Positions 26,696 through 36,301 of a stretch of 64,000 nt of DNA are shown here, piece by piece. Source of the stretch: CAVTYH01 sp963773875 (lineage in GTDB: Bacteria > Planctomycetota > Planctomycetia > Pirellulales > JADZDJ01); assembly GCA_963773875.1 (NCBI GenBank), contig CAVZCV010000021.1, positions 310,001 through 374,000 of the forward strand. Direction: 5' to 3'. Within the stretch, counting starts at the first letter, position 1, and each line of letters starts with the position of its first letter. The position numbers and the translations under genes were made by a program. The notes below the pieces were generated by a model. It had not been told where the DNA came from and did not search any database. It worked only from the letters and a program-made list of their open reading frames with translations.

Positions 26696-28351
26696 TCAAG
26701 TCAAATGAGCAAGCTCGGTCGCTGGCGCGTCAATGTCGGTATGAGCGATGCGGCGAATTTCCTCGCGGGCTGCAAAGAATGCTGTAATCACTTCGGCATC
26801 CCATTGTTTGCCGGCTCCCGATTTAAAGACGCTATCAAGCTTTTCGTCCAGCATGCCCTTGCGGTATGGACGATCGCTGGACATCGCATCAAATGCATCG
26901 GCTACTGCGACAATGCGAGCATATAGCGGGATTTCTTCGCCAGCCAGGCCGAACGGATATCCGCTGCCGTCCCACGCTTCGTGATGATGCCGCACGGCTG
27001 GCAGTACTTGCCCCAGCTGTTTTAGGTCCTTAAGAATTCGGTAACCAATGTCGGCGTGCATCTTAATATGCTCGTACTCCGCCTCCGTTAACCGTCCCGG
27101 CTTACGTAGCACATGGTCGTCAATGCCAATCTTGCCGATGTCGTGCAAGAGGCCGCTTAAATAAATCGTTTCCAATTCTTTGCCATCGCAGCCCAATTTG
27201 TCCGCGAGCTTGACGGCAATACGGGCCACACGATCGCTGTGACCGCATGTGTAAGGATCTTTTGCGTCGATTGCGGAGGTCAGCGCCCGTACGACGCCCG
27301 CCAGAAATTCTGCCTGCTGGCGATAAAGCTCAATGTTGCCTGCATGAATGCCAAGGATCGCGGCGACCGACGATAGCAAACTGGCTTCCGATGAACCGAA
27401 CTCTCGATCCTCATCATGATTGAATGCTGCCAGCCAGCCAAATAGGTTCTCACCTTCCATCAAGGGAACGACGACGGCCTGACGTACATCGCGGAAGTTC
27501 CAATCGGCGAATTCTTCGCTGCGACTGGCGGGATTGATTACGACCGAGCGCGGCTGGCCGTCTAGCTCCAGTCGATTCAGGAAGTCAGAAATCTGGTGGC
27601 GATTGATGGGACATCGACCGAACGTCAGGAATTCGAACTCGGGCCCCAAATGTGAAGTCGAGTCCGCCGTCGACGACTGCGGAGGCGCTAATTTGAGCAG
27701 GAAACCTTGAGCGGTAATGGCTTCGGCGAGCCACTCAAGGGCTTTGGCTCCAAGTTCCTCAATCGACGCAGAAATCCGGAGCTTCTGCGTGAGCCCATAC
27801 AGCAGGCTCAGTTCCTCATAGGTTGCGGCGAGATGAGCTGATAGCTCTTCAACTTCGTGTTGCAAGTGACCTCGCCGGAACTCCATGGCGTAATTGGCGA
27901 CAACCAAGTTTGCTACTTGCAACAATCGGTTTGCCGGCCAAACGATTTGATTGACGACCCATGAATTCCCATTACCGATCGAGAACCCCAATCTGTTCAG
28001 CGCGCGAATTGCATCCGATTCGTCCGCGCTCCGCACCATAAAAGGCGCGACTGCAATTGCATTTGCGTCTTCGCCTATCGGAACAGCAAGTACGGCAATA
28101 GGATCTTCGTCGGCGATGAACTCAGCATGCTCTCGGCGCAACACTTGATCGCCGAGTTCGGCGAAGGCAGGTATGTGGCCGGCTGGCTCTAAGTCGCCAC
28201 GCTCCAAAAACTCATCCCTTGATATATCGAGCACCGAGAAACGAACGCCAAAGCAAGCGCGAAGTGATTCCAGCATCCCTTGGAAACTCTTCACCGAGAC
28301 TTGCTCCGCCTTGGCAGGTTGGACATTCACACGTGAATCCGCAAGTGCCAT
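26696..28351 (-). CDS. GAF and HD-GYP domain protein, likely c-di-GMP phosphodiesterase
   Basis: 551 residues. Residues ~1-170 form a sensor-like region without TM. A coiled segment follows ('LQHEVEELSAHLAATYEELSLLYGL'), then a GAF domain (~190-340). The HD-GYP domain (~350-525) has 'HSDRVARIAVKLA', the metal-binding 'LLHDIGKIGIDD' and 'VRHHHEAWDGSGYPFGLAGEEIPLYARIVAVADAFDAM'. 'GSGYP' replaces the strict HD-[GYP] loop as in most of the family. It probably degrades c-di-GMP in the cytoplasm in response to a GAF-bound ligand or partner. Confidence 0.9.
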   Translation of the reverse strand: MALADSRVNVQPAKAEQVSVKSFQGMLESLRACFGVRFSVLDISRDEFLERGDLEPAGHIPAFAELGDQVLRREHAEFIADEDPIAVLAVPIGEDANAIAVAPFMVRSADESDAIRALNRLGFSIGNGNSWVVNQIVWPANRLLQVANLVVANYAMEFRRGHLQHEVEELSAHLAATYEELSLLYGLTQKLRISASIEELGAKALEWLAEAITAQGFLLKLAPPQSSTADSTSHLGPEFEFLTFGRCPINRHQISDFLNRLELDGQPRSVVINPASRSEEFADWNFRDVRQAVVVPLMEGENLFGWLAAFNHDEDREFGSSEASLLSSVAAILGIHAGNIELYRQQAEFLAGVVRALTSAIDAKDPYTCGHSDRVARIAVKLADKLGCDGKELETIYLSGLLHDIGKIGIDDHVLRKPGRLTEAEYEHIKMHADIGYRILKDLKQLGQVLPAVRHHHEAWDGSGYPFGLAGEEIPLYARIVAVADAFDAMSSDRPYRKGMLDEKLDSVFKSGAGKQWDAEVITAFFAAREEIRRIAHTDIDAPATELAHLT

Positions 28352-28655
28352 TCGACCGCCTGTCTGGTACTTTGCTTCTGATCAAGCCAATCCATATTTC
28401 GCCACCGTTTGTCGATGCAGAGTGGCAGCCGACATTTTGGCGATGGTGGGTTTATAATTGAATTTAGGTCATGCAACTCCATGCGGCAAAAAGACGAAGG
28501 GCATGTTTCCGCCGCAATCGCTAGTTGGCACATGCGAGATTCGTCGGGTACCGGCTCTGCGAGAAATTCCAACTATTCTGCTCTCAGTACGCACGTGGAA
28601 CCGATTTTAACGACACCGATCCCGGGGCTCAGTCACCGAGTCTTTACGCGGCTTT
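28352..28655. other. Intergenic region upstream of the HD-GYP gene
   Basis: It sits between the start of the HD-GYP gene and the stop of the site-2 protease gene. Short + strand frames here have no start signals or plausible composition. It presumably contains the HD-GYP promoter; no clear hairpin seen. Confidence 0.35.
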
Positions 28656-29702
28656 TTAGTGCTGCATTCGATTGCGGTAGCGCGCACTCACCCGATTGAG
28701 GAGGGCGCGCTCTTCAGCCGAGAGGCCCTCCATGCCGACTTCGGGAATCCGACTTAGCACGTCGTCAAATCGGCGCTCTTCGTCTTCCTCAATTTGCCGC
28801 ACGCGGCGGTCACGCATTTCGCGCCTCTGTTTAAGCCACCGCCGCAGCGGGCCGGGCCGAAATTTCCGCTTGATGTAAGGATTCCGTTCCAGGCTCGTGT
28901 ATCCCTGCGAAAAGTCGTAGCCAAACAGGTCGTCTTCAGGATCCTCTTCTTCGCTCCGCTGAGCTTCATTGCGCGAGCAGAAGTAAATAAGAATCGCCAT
29001 GCTTATTAGCGGCAACCAAGGCGGCACGGCGCGTTCGTCGCGCGGATCGTGTACCCAGAGCGCAACCAGACAAAGAATCAGCGCCGTCAACATGCCGGCT
29101 CGACTGACCGTACGCATTGCCGCTCGATAACCCATCACTGGCCACAGAATACTGCGCAGCGCCCGTCCGGCGTCAAACGGCGGGGCTGGAATAATCAGGT
29201 TCACTAGCAACATGAGCCAGTTGAACCAAAGCGCCAGTTTTAAGGCGAGGATCCACCAGGTCGACTCCGTCAACATTCGCGCTGGATACAAAGGATGCAG
29301 CAAGATGTCGAGCACACCGATCTTCGCAAGCAGCAGCGAGGGCCCAATCATTGCGATCACGCCCAAATTCGCGAGCGGTCCTGCCAGAGCCACGGCCACT
29401 TCCCGCTGCGGATCGCGCGGCACAATGGGAAAGTGCAAACCGCCCAGAGGGCCGAGCACAACCATATCGATATGCCCCCCCAGCCGCATGCAAGCGAAAA
29501 TGTGCCCCAACTCGTGCAGGACGACCGTTGCAAACAAGATGGCGCAGGCCATTAAGCCGTCAATAGTGCCTTCATCGCTTGGCCGCAATCGGCAGGCGAC
29601 AAATAGAATCAGGACAAACAGCATCAGCAGCGAGGCATGCGCTCGAACTCGCACGCCGCCCCAAACACCCCAATTCAAGCTCCAATTTGAATGTTCTCGC
29701 AT
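28656..29702 (-). CDS. Site-2 protease family (M50) intramembrane metalloprotease
   Basis: 348 residues. TM1 is at ~25-40, and the zinc motif 'VVLHELGHIF' is at ~61-70 inside TM2. Further helices include 'EVAVALAGPLANLGVIAM', and the second active-site motif 'LLVNLIIPAPPFDAGR' (N-x-x-P-x-x-P-x-D-G) is intact. After residue ~250 comes an unusually long cytoplasmic Arg/Glu-rich tail with coiled-coil character ('RRWLKQRREMRDRRVRQIEEDEERRFDD'). No PDZ or CBS domain. It should cleave a membrane-bound substrate, perhaps an anti-sigma factor; the substrate is unknown. Confidence 0.88.
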   Translation of the reverse strand: MREHSNWSLNWGVWGGVRVRAHASLLMLFVLILFVACRLRPSDEGTIDGLMACAILFATVVLHELGHIFACMRLGGHIDMVVLGPLGGLHFPIVPRDPQREVAVALAGPLANLGVIAMIGPSLLLAKIGVLDILLHPLYPARMLTESTWWILALKLALWFNWLMLLVNLIIPAPPFDAGRALRSILWPVMGYRAAMRTVSRAGMLTALILCLVALWVHDPRDERAVPPWLPLISMAILIYFCSRNEAQRSEEEDPEDDLFGYDFSQGYTSLERNPYIKRKFRPGPLRRWLKQRREMRDRRVRQIEEDEERRFDDVLSRIPEVGMEGLSAEERALLNRVSARYRNRMQH

Positions 29703-29847
29703 ACGCGGCGCGTGTCAACAATTGAAGTTTTCTGGCCCCCTTGGTGAGCCGTGCTGCGCCTCGTATCTTAACACCGACACGAAATCGAGGCAATCAAACC
29801 GCCACGGCATCGTGAGCATCGGCAACCCATATTCAGAGGCTTTTGTC

Positions 29848-31239
29848 ATGCACGTGACCGACCAATACATGCATTCTTGGTGCCGAACGCTCGTCGGCGC
29901 CTCTTCAACTCCATACTCAAAGCTCGGCGACTATCTGGCCGCCATTCCGCGGCTCAACTCGCTAGCAGACTTGGCGACTGGCGCGGTCGTGCTGGTTCGC
30001 GGCGACCTTGACGCCAAGCCTGGCGCGAAGATTGGCGAAGGCGATCAGCGATTAACCTCCATGCTCGATACTCTCACATTCGGCATCGAGCGAGGCTGGA
30101 AGCAAGTGCTGATTGGCCACATCGGTCGCAAACCGGAAGGTTCGCTCAATAAAGTTGCCGCTCGATTAGGCGAACTGCTTGGCAAACCAGTCGCTCTCAT
30201 TGCCGATTGGCTTGATGAAGCAACAACATCCCTCACGCCTAAAGCCGTCGACGCCATTAAATCCGCAAAGCCAGGCGATGTGCTCGTGATGGAAAATACG
30301 CGCCGCTACAAAATTGAACGCGTGCTGTGGGATGCCACCGCCGACGATCTATCGTCGTTAGTGTCCAGCCTGACCAAGCTCGCAAACGAATTCGCCAGCA
30401 AGCTCGGTATGGCATACATCCACGAGGCCCTGTCTGCAGGCAGCCTCGATAGCTCTTCGACCGTTTTGCCCGCCGCCATGGACCGCGTCGCGCTTGGTGA
30501 TTACGAAGCTCGCGAGTTCGACGGCCCCATGCAGCGTTGTCTGGCCGCGCAGCTCGTCGTCTTTAGTGGGCTGAAGATCGACAAGCTCGATGACCTCGAG
30601 GCTATGATCGCCCGCGGCGCCATTCGCTGGGTTATCACCGCAGGTTCGCTCGCGATGGCACTGAAAAAAGCCGCAGCCGAACTGGCGGGCAAGCAGTTCT
30701 CGCTCGGCGTGGCCGAAGATCCCACTCATGCAGAAAAACCCTACTTCATACCGCGAGAGCGGATCGAACAAGCCAAACGAATGATCGAAGACGGCCGACG
30801 TAAAGGCATCCAATTCGTGTTGCCGATCGATTTCATACTGCAAGATGGTCGGGCTTCCGACACCATCGGTCCCGGCGATCAACAATTCGACATTGGCCCC
30901 CAAACCAGCGATCTGTTCGCACAAAAAATCGGCGAGTTCATTGCCTCGCAAAAATCCGGAGGTGCCGCTGCCGTCGCGTTCCACAACGGTGTGTTCGGCA
31001 TGTTCGAAGATCCCCGTTTTGAGTCCGGCACCAAACTTTTTATGACACAATTAAAGCGGATGACCGATGCGGGCGTCGAAGTATATGTGGGCGGTGGCGA
31101 AGGCGGGGCAGCCCTCGAAAGGTATGGCAAGCCTAGCTGGGTGACTCATGTTTTCACCGCTGGCGGCACGGTGCTCAACGCTCTGGGCAGCAATCCGGTG
31201 CCGTACTTGCTCGCGCTATCGATGACCGCGAAGCGATAG
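29848..31239 (+). CDS. Divergent phosphoglycerate kinase-like protein
   Basis: 463 residues from the ATG at 29848 ('AGAGG' about 10 nt upstream). PGK landmarks are recognisable but altered: 'VVLVRGDLDAKPGAKIGEGDQR', 'VLIGHIGRKPEGS' (for HLGRP) and 'VLVMENTRRYKIE' (for LLENxRF). C-terminal marks are 'AVAFHNGVFGMFED', 'VYVGGGEGGAALERYGK' and 'VFTAGGTVLNALGSN'. Length is ~65 longer than a typical PGK, with an N-terminal extension. Either a divergent glycolytic PGK or a paralogue with a changed role; the first substrate-binding Asn/Asp ('DLN') reads 'DLD'. Confidence 0.75.
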   Translation: MHVTDQYMHSWCRTLVGASSTPYSKLGDYLAAIPRLNSLADLATGAVVLVRGDLDAKPGAKIGEGDQRLTSMLDTLTFGIERGWKQVLIGHIGRKPEGSLNKVAARLGELLGKPVALIADWLDEATTSLTPKAVDAIKSAKPGDVLVMENTRRYKIERVLWDATADDLSSLVSSLTKLANEFASKLGMAYIHEALSAGSLDSSSTVLPAAMDRVALGDYEAREFDGPMQRCLAAQLVVFSGLKIDKLDDLEAMIARGAIRWVITAGSLAMALKKAAAELAGKQFSLGVAEDPTHAEKPYFIPRERIEQAKRMIEDGRRKGIQFVLPIDFILQDGRASDTIGPGDQQFDIGPQTSDLFAQKIGEFIASQKSGGAAAVAFHNGVFGMFEDPRFESGTKLFMTQLKRMTDAGVEVYVGGGEGGAALERYGKPSWVTHVFTAGGTVLNALGSNPVPYLLALSMTAKR

Positions 31240-31294
31240 TTCCACCTTGAACGCGTTTCTGAACCGAGAGCAACGCGACCACTAATTCAAGGCA

Positions 31295-31990
31295 CTAGAA
31301 AATGCCCGCACCGAAGCCATCGGTGCCACCAGATGGGGCTGACGTGGCACTGTCGGCTGCAGGTGTTTCCATAGGTGCAGGAACTACAGGCGCCGGCACG
31401 GCGGTCTTAGCTGCAGCAGCCTTGGCCGCCGGAGGCTGGGCGGCAAGTGCCTTATGCGGCGCACGGGGTGCACCTTCTTGATGCGTGGGACGAGAGGAGC
31501 GCTCATTTGCTGGGCGTCCGTAGCTCGTCGTAGGGTGGCTGCGCGGGCCGCGGGAATGGCGGGCGGGAATGTAGTCTAAGTCGGCGTCGTCATAGCGGGA
31601 AACATACCCCGGTTGCTTGGATCGCTCGATTTCGTCGTAAAACTCAGTGATGATCCGGTCTTGAATCATCTCGCGGCAGGCACTGTTTATGGGGTGCGCA
31701 ATATCAGCATAGAGCTTCGCGCGCCCATCTTCATCGAGGGGGGCCCTATTGGGATTCAATTTCGCGCCACACTCGTTGCAGTAATTGGCACGAAGATGGT
31801 TCTTCGATCCGCACTGCATGCAGTGCGAGGTTAATTTCCGGCTGGGCATAGCCACAAACGGGCCATTAGTGCCATCGATAATCTTGAGGTCGCGTATCAC
31901 AAAACAGTCGTCAAATGTGATCGAACAAAATGCTTGCAACCGCTCGCCGGCCTCTTCCATCAACTTGATGCGAACTTCAGTGATTTCCAC
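31295..31990 (-). CDS. spoVG: SpoVG-like protein with inserted zinc ribbon and Ala/Pro-rich tail
   Basis: 231 residues versus about 90 in classic SpoVG. The N-terminal 50 residues match SpoVG closely ('ITEVRIKLMEE', 'FCSITFDDCFVIRDLKIIDGTNGPFVAMPSRKL'). The last conserved part is also there ('YADIAHPINSACREMIQ'). Between them is a four-Cys insert, 'HCMQCGSKNHLRANYCNECGAKL' (C-x2-C-x9-C-x2-C). After residue ~120 comes a disordered Arg then Ala/Pro-rich tail. SpoVG proteins bind nucleic acid and regulate gene expression. It lies 73 bp after ispE, echoing the ispE-spoVG neighbourhood of Firmicutes. Confidence 0.9.
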   Translation of the reverse strand: MEITEVRIKLMEEAGERLQAFCSITFDDCFVIRDLKIIDGTNGPFVAMPSRKLTSHCMQCGSKNHLRANYCNECGAKLNPNRAPLDEDGRAKLYADIAHPINSACREMIQDRIITEFYDEIERSKQPGYVSRYDDADLDYIPARHSRGPRSHPTTSYGRPANERSSRPTHQEGAPRAPHKALAAQPPAAKAAAAKTAVPAPVVPAPMETPAADSATSAPSGGTDGFGAGIF

Positions 31991-32063
31991 GGCCGTTCTC
32001 CTTGCGCTACTGACCCCTGATCCTCAAGGACCGTGAAGGATCGCCGGCCGACCCTTCAATATT

Positions 32064-33056
32064 TCACGCCGACCTTACCTGCTGAACCCAACAGTTTTCT
32101 GCCGCCATTGTGCTCAATCGTCCGGCAACATGGCGGGCATGGCGTGCGGAGTGACACACGGCGAAACATGTACTACCACTGCCGCTCATACCAATTGCTG
32201 GACAGTATTCGCTTTTCAATCGCTCTAAAACGCAATCGATCCACGCCGACAATTGCCGCGCCGAATCGATCAAACGGTTGTGCACCACTGCACCGATTTG
32301 CCTCCAATTCTTTCTACGCACCGAATCAAGTACCTGCTCACACCGCGTCGGTGGACTGCCTGGACGACATTGCCGATAAACCGCCGCAGTCGCTAGGCCT
32401 TCCGGCGGCCGCACCAGCACGAAGCTTAAATCGCCCAATCCGGTGACAGGCTCGATTTTCTCTCCGCGACCTCGGCAAATTGCCGGACCACATCCAAGAA
32501 AGAACGGCACATCGCTGCCAAGCTCCGCCGCCACATCCGCCAGTTGCGTCGGCCGCCATCCAAGTTTCCAAACCAAGTTCGCGGCCACGAGCGCCGCCGC
32601 CGCATCGCTGGAGCCGCCGCCTAATCCGGCTGCCGCCGGAATTCGCTTAATCAACTGCAGCTTCGCGCCGCGTTGAATTCCGGCTCGCTCCGCCAATAGT
32701 CGGACCGCACGTACCACAATGTTTCGCTCGTCGCCGGGTATATCGCCGGGGTTTTGGACCGGCTGGTTTCCTTGCGGTGGGGGAATTCTATCGTTCACCA
32801 TGCCCACACTCCAGCGGGGGGCGATCGAAAATTGTCCCGTGGGATCGTCTTCCATCACCAGCGTGTCAAATACGCTAATGGGAACCATGAGCGTTTCAAT
32901 CTCATGGAAACCATCGTCGCGCTTGCTTAGCACTTCGAAGAAAAGGTTGATTTTCGCCGGCGCTAGGATTTCAACACCAGAAGCGCGAGGGCGAATTTGC
33001 ACCCGAGATCCCTTCGAGGGCCAAACACAACGCGGCCAAAATGACCGACAAATCAA
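32064..33056 (-). CDS. ispE: 4-diphosphocytidyl-2-C-methyl-D-erythritol kinase
   Basis: A GHMP kinase of the MEP isoprenoid pathway; 330 residues in the longest frame. The substrate Lys and start of the fold appear in 'ILAPAKINLFFEV'. The ATP loop is 'IPAAAGLGGGSSDAAAAL', 'LGSDVPFFL' carries the catalytic Asp, and 'IGMSGSGSTCFAV' is GHMP motif 3. The true start may be a codon or so before 'GVEILAPAKINL', since the first ~25 residues are Arg-rich. Upstream of spoVG on the same strand. Confidence 0.93.
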   Translation of the reverse strand: MICRSFWPRCVWPSKGSRVQIRPRASGVEILAPAKINLFFEVLSKRDDGFHEIETLMVPISVFDTLVMEDDPTGQFSIAPRWSVGMVNDRIPPPQGNQPVQNPGDIPGDERNIVVRAVRLLAERAGIQRGAKLQLIKRIPAAAGLGGGSSDAAAALVAANLVWKLGWRPTQLADVAAELGSDVPFFLGCGPAICRGRGEKIEPVTGLGDLSFVLVRPPEGLATAAVYRQCRPGSPPTRCEQVLDSVRRKNWRQIGAVVHNRLIDSARQLSAWIDCVLERLKSEYCPAIGMSGSGSTCFAVCHSARHARHVAGRLSTMAAENCWVQQVRSA

Positions 33057-33346
33057 CCAATCGCAACAAGAATATAAAAATGATGCCGCAGCCGCTCGCC
33101 GATTCTTTCGGACGGACAGCGGCTGCCCAGCTGCGATTAATCTATCTGGCCGCTACCGAAAGGTCAATTGAATGTGAATATTGGACCTCCTTCCGAAACA
33201 AGCTGCCACTGGATCGACCATCTGCCGTTTCAAAATGAGACACGCCAAGCAAATCATCCGTACTGGTGGACCGCGCGGAATTAATTGGAGCCTGAGAGAC
33301 CCAAACAATCCTTTAAGGGCCATTTCTGCCCGCAATTATCCCTCGC
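33057..33346. other. Intergenic region, no gene seen
   Basis: It precedes ispE and follows the 3' end of the PQQ-propeller gene. Short frames only; the A-rich stretch around 33050-33090 would suit an ispE leader. Confidence 0.3.
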
Positions 33347-34675
33347 TTACTGTGCCTTCCTCGCTGCTAAACTCGCACAAACCAATTCTTTGTCATTTCT
33401 GGCAAAGACATTCCGATCGGCAAATGCCGGATGCGACCAGCAAACCCCACCCCGTTGACCCAATTGATCAGTTGTTGGTTCGATCAGCTTGGTTCGGCTG
33501 ATTTCCTCAAATCCGGCGGGCGACAGTTTGGCAATTAAAAGCTCGCCGCGCTCATTAAGCATGAAGTAGCGGTCGCCGTGTTTGACGGCATGAATTGTCG
33601 CCCAGCGCGCCTTGGGCACGGCCGTGAGGTTTTCCCAAATCCGTTCGCCGGTGTCGGCATTCAAGCAGCGCAGTTCGCCATAGCTATCGTTGCCGTAAAC
33701 GTATCCGCCCATGAGCACCGGAGTGCCAATGACGCAATGCAACCCCTTCGTGTGTTGCTCATCGGGCCCCACGGCCCGCCAAATTCGTTCCACCCCCTGC
33801 GTGTCTTGCTTGAGCCGCAGCATCAGCGAGCCGTCGTAAAATGACGACACGAACAAGTGGTCGCTATCGACGACCGGCGTGACGATGCCGATAGGCATGC
33901 GCGAAGGTTTCATATCTTCGCGCCAGTAAAAGTCGCCTGTTGCTGGGTTCAATCCGACCACGCCTGCAGCCGTCCACACAATAAGAACCGGCTTGCCCGC
34001 CTGCTGGACAATGACGGGTGCAGAATATTGCGCAGGATCATCAAGCGCTTTCCAAATTTCTTCGCCTGTGTTCTTATCCAGTGCCACGAGACACGCATGC
34101 TCGCCGCCGACATTCAGAATTAGACGATTGCCATCCACGATCGGCGCCGCGGCGATTCCCCAAATCGGCATATTGATGTTGTATTTCGATTTCAAATCTT
34201 TCTGCCAGCGAATATCGCCGGTGGCGGCATCGAAGCAGATGAGCATGCCGGCGGCGCCGAGGGAATACGCGTGACCTTCGTCGATGGTTACCGCCGCGCG
34301 CGGGCCGGCGGTGTAACCAATACCACCGTACGCACAATCGTATGAGTGGCTCCAAATTCGCTCGCCGGTTTCTTCATCGAAGCAATGGACGCGCTCAATT
34401 TCTTTGGGCTCGACCTCGCGATCGGTAATGTACACCCGTCCTTTGGCAACCGTGGGCCCGCTGTAGCCCGGCCCGACTTCAGCCCGCCATTTGATCGGCA
34501 ACTGCTGTCCGTCGAACTTTTCGACAATGCCCGTCTCGCGCCAAACTCCATCGCGTTGCGGCCCTCGCCACTGCGGCCAATCGTCGGCGTGGACTACTGC
34601 CGAGAGACTCATGAGAATGCCACCCAGTGCAGCAAGCCAAGTCCAGGCGGATAGTTCGAAACGGGTCGATTTCAT
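33347..34675 (-). CDS. Exported PQQ-like beta-propeller repeat protein
   Basis: 442 residues. The signal peptide is 'WTWLAALGGILMSLSAVVHA' (~12-31). Propeller blades follow with the W-motif pattern: 'DDWPQWRGPQRDGVW', 'HCFDEETGERIWSHSY', 'ICFDAATGDIRWQKDL', 'VALDKNTGEEIWKAL', 'VGLNPATGDFYWREDM' and 'RCLNADTGERIWENL'. The opening 'WPQWRGP..DG' is a hallmark of the large planctomycete family of such proteins. PQQ binding is not established; most are thought to be structural or assembly factors in the periplasm. Confidence 0.88.
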   Translation of the reverse strand: MKSTRFELSAWTWLAALGGILMSLSAVVHADDWPQWRGPQRDGVWRETGIVEKFDGQQLPIKWRAEVGPGYSGPTVAKGRVYITDREVEPKEIERVHCFDEETGERIWSHSYDCAYGGIGYTAGPRAAVTIDEGHAYSLGAAGMLICFDAATGDIRWQKDLKSKYNINMPIWGIAAAPIVDGNRLILNVGGEHACLVALDKNTGEEIWKALDDPAQYSAPVIVQQAGKPVLIVWTAAGVVGLNPATGDFYWREDMKPSRMPIGIVTPVVDSDHLFVSSFYDGSLMLRLKQDTQGVERIWRAVGPDEQHTKGLHCVIGTPVLMGGYVYGNDSYGELRCLNADTGERIWENLTAVPKARWATIHAVKHGDRYFMLNERGELLIAKLSPAGFEEISRTKLIEPTTDQLGQRGGVCWSHPAFADRNVFARNDKELVCASLAARKAQ

Positions 34676-34835
34676 TGTTAAGTTTCCGTCGAATGACTTC
34701 TTGTGTTTCTTGTTTCGCTAGAATCCTATTGCTTGCCAATTCCTTTTTGTAGATAGGAGGCGATTAGTTCGCAGCTCGGGTACAATACGGTGGCTACACA
34801 TTACCCGTCAAATTAAGCATTGGAGGAGGTAATCG

Positions 34836-35240
34836 ATGTCGATCGTCACTTCGCCCAATGATGCAAACGGCGAGTATTATCTTAAGAGCGATGTGCAATG
34901 GGCGATTGGATCGCTCGTAATCGGTGCGGTTATGATTCTGGCGGCTCCAATTACTTGCATTCTGAGCGCAGAAACATGGGCCCATGCCGATCACAGTTCA
35001 CATATTTTAAAGCTCTTTGCATGGCTTGCGCGATTTTCTGTCGCAATGACGGCCATAACACTTTGCCTGGGGATAGTGTTCGACCGACGATCAATTCGAT
35101 TTGCAATTGCAAACCGTCGCCCCGTGGGTCTAGCCACCGCTGGGCTCTATTTGAATGTAATTGCATCCTGGTTGTGGGTTATCGCTGCGATCGCATTGTT
35201 AAGCACGACTGAAAGCCTGCTGCATATTTTTGGACGCTAG
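34836..35240 (+). CDS. Four-TM membrane protein, unknown
   Basis: 134 residues with a very strong ribosome site ('GGAGGAGG', 8 nt before ATG). Predicted TM helices are 'AIGSLVIGAVMILAAPITCIL', 'LFAWLARFSVAMTAITLCLGIVF', 'VGLATAGLYLNVIASWLWVIAAIALL' and possibly one more. No motif recognised. Monocistronic. Confidence 0.6.
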   Translation: MSIVTSPNDANGEYYLKSDVQWAIGSLVIGAVMILAAPITCILSAETWAHADHSSHILKLFAWLARFSVAMTAITLCLGIVFDRRSIRFAIANRRPVGLATAGLYLNVIASWLWVIAAIALLSTTESLLHIFGR

Positions 35241-35371
35241 CTCGATCTCTCTGGAAACTGCAATTGCCCCAAGCCAATTGGGCAAACCTTTCAGGATTCG
35301 CCCGAATCAACGCAAAAGTGCATCCAGATCATTGAATTGCGATCGACCAACTTCGATTGCGCAACCTTTGT

Positions 35372-36301
35372 CTAATCCCGCGTCAGCTTGCGGAAGCGCT
35401 GAATTAAATCGCGCGTGATCGGTCCGGGTTTGCCGTCGCCGATGGGGCGGCTATCGATTTTCACGACGGGGATGGCTTCAGCGGCGCTGCCAGTCAAGAA
35501 ACACTCGTCCGCAATGTACACGTCGTGCCGGGTGAGTGGCATTTCGCGGACTTCAATGCAGGCACTGCGGGCGATTTCGATGATTGCATCGCGCGTGATG
35601 CCTTCCAAAATACCGGCATCGAGTGGCGGAGTTTGGAGCACGCCGTCGCGCACTAAAAAAATGTTATCGCCCGTGCATTCGGCGACTTCGCCTTTATCGT
35701 TGAGCATGAGCGCTTCAATGCAGCCGGCTTTGAGGCCTTCGATCTTCGCCAGAATGTTGTTGAGATAGTTCAGCGATTTAACCCGCGGATTCAGGGCCGC
35801 AGGGTTGTTGCGAATTGTGCTGGCGGTGACGATTTCCAATCCGTTGCGATAAAAATCTTCTGGGTAGAGCTCGATCTTATCGGTGATAACAATCACCTGC
35901 GGATTGCTGCAGCGATTGGGGTCCAATCCCAGCGTGCCGACGCCGCGCGTGACGACCAGTCGAATGTAGCCATCTTGAATGTTGTTGGCCGCCAGCGTGT
36001 CGTTGACGGCTTTGGCCATCGCATCGCGCGTGATAGGAATTTCGAGCCAGATTGCTTTGGCGGAATCCCATAGTCGTTGCAAGTGTTGCGCCAGGCGAAA
36101 AACTTTGCCGCCGTAGCTGCGCATTCCTTCGAATACGCCGTCGCCATACAACAGGCCATGATCGTAAACGCTGATCTTGGCGTCTTCTTTATCGAAGAGC
36201 GTGCCATTGATGTAGATTTTAAGCGGCGTTGTGGAAACAGGCATGAGCTTCGATGCGGTTGGGCGAGCTTGCACGCTGGCGGGAGATTGGACTGACATCA
36301 C
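35372..36301 (-). CDS. ilvE: Branched-chain amino acid aminotransferase (class IV PLP)
   Basis: 309 residues, standard length. 'ISVYDHGLLYGDGVFEGMRSYGGKVF' opens the fold, and the PLP lysine is in 'NPRVKSLNYLNNILAKIE'. The family signature E-x-x-x-x-x-G-x-N-x-F is in 'AECTGDNIFLV', and 'TGSAAEAIPV' binds the phosphate group. It transaminates Leu/Ile/Val; a D-amino acid aminotransferase cannot be fully excluded. Its start overlaps the LolD stop by 4 bp, so it is the third gene of the lolC-lolD operon, an unrelated function riding on the same transcript. Confidence 0.9.
   Translation of the reverse strand: MMSVQSPASVQARPTASKLMPVSTTPLKIYINGTLFDKEDAKISVYDHGLLYGDGVFEGMRSYGGKVFRLAQHLQRLWDSAKAIWLEIPITRDAMAKAVNDTLAANNIQDGYIRLVVTRGVGTLGLDPNRCSNPQVIVITDKIELYPEDFYRNGLEIVTASTIRNNPAALNPRVKSLNYLNNILAKIEGLKAGCIEALMLNDKGEVAECTGDNIFLVRDGVLQTPPLDAGILEGITRDAIIEIARSACIEVREMPLTRHDVYIADECFLTGSAAEAIPVVKIDSRPIGDGKPGPITRDLIQRFRKLTRD

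Noticed and set aside
30358..31050. A long antisense frame opposite the phosphoglycerate kinase gene
   Set aside because: A mirror of the codon pattern of a GC-biased gene; the sense product has clear PGK motifs.
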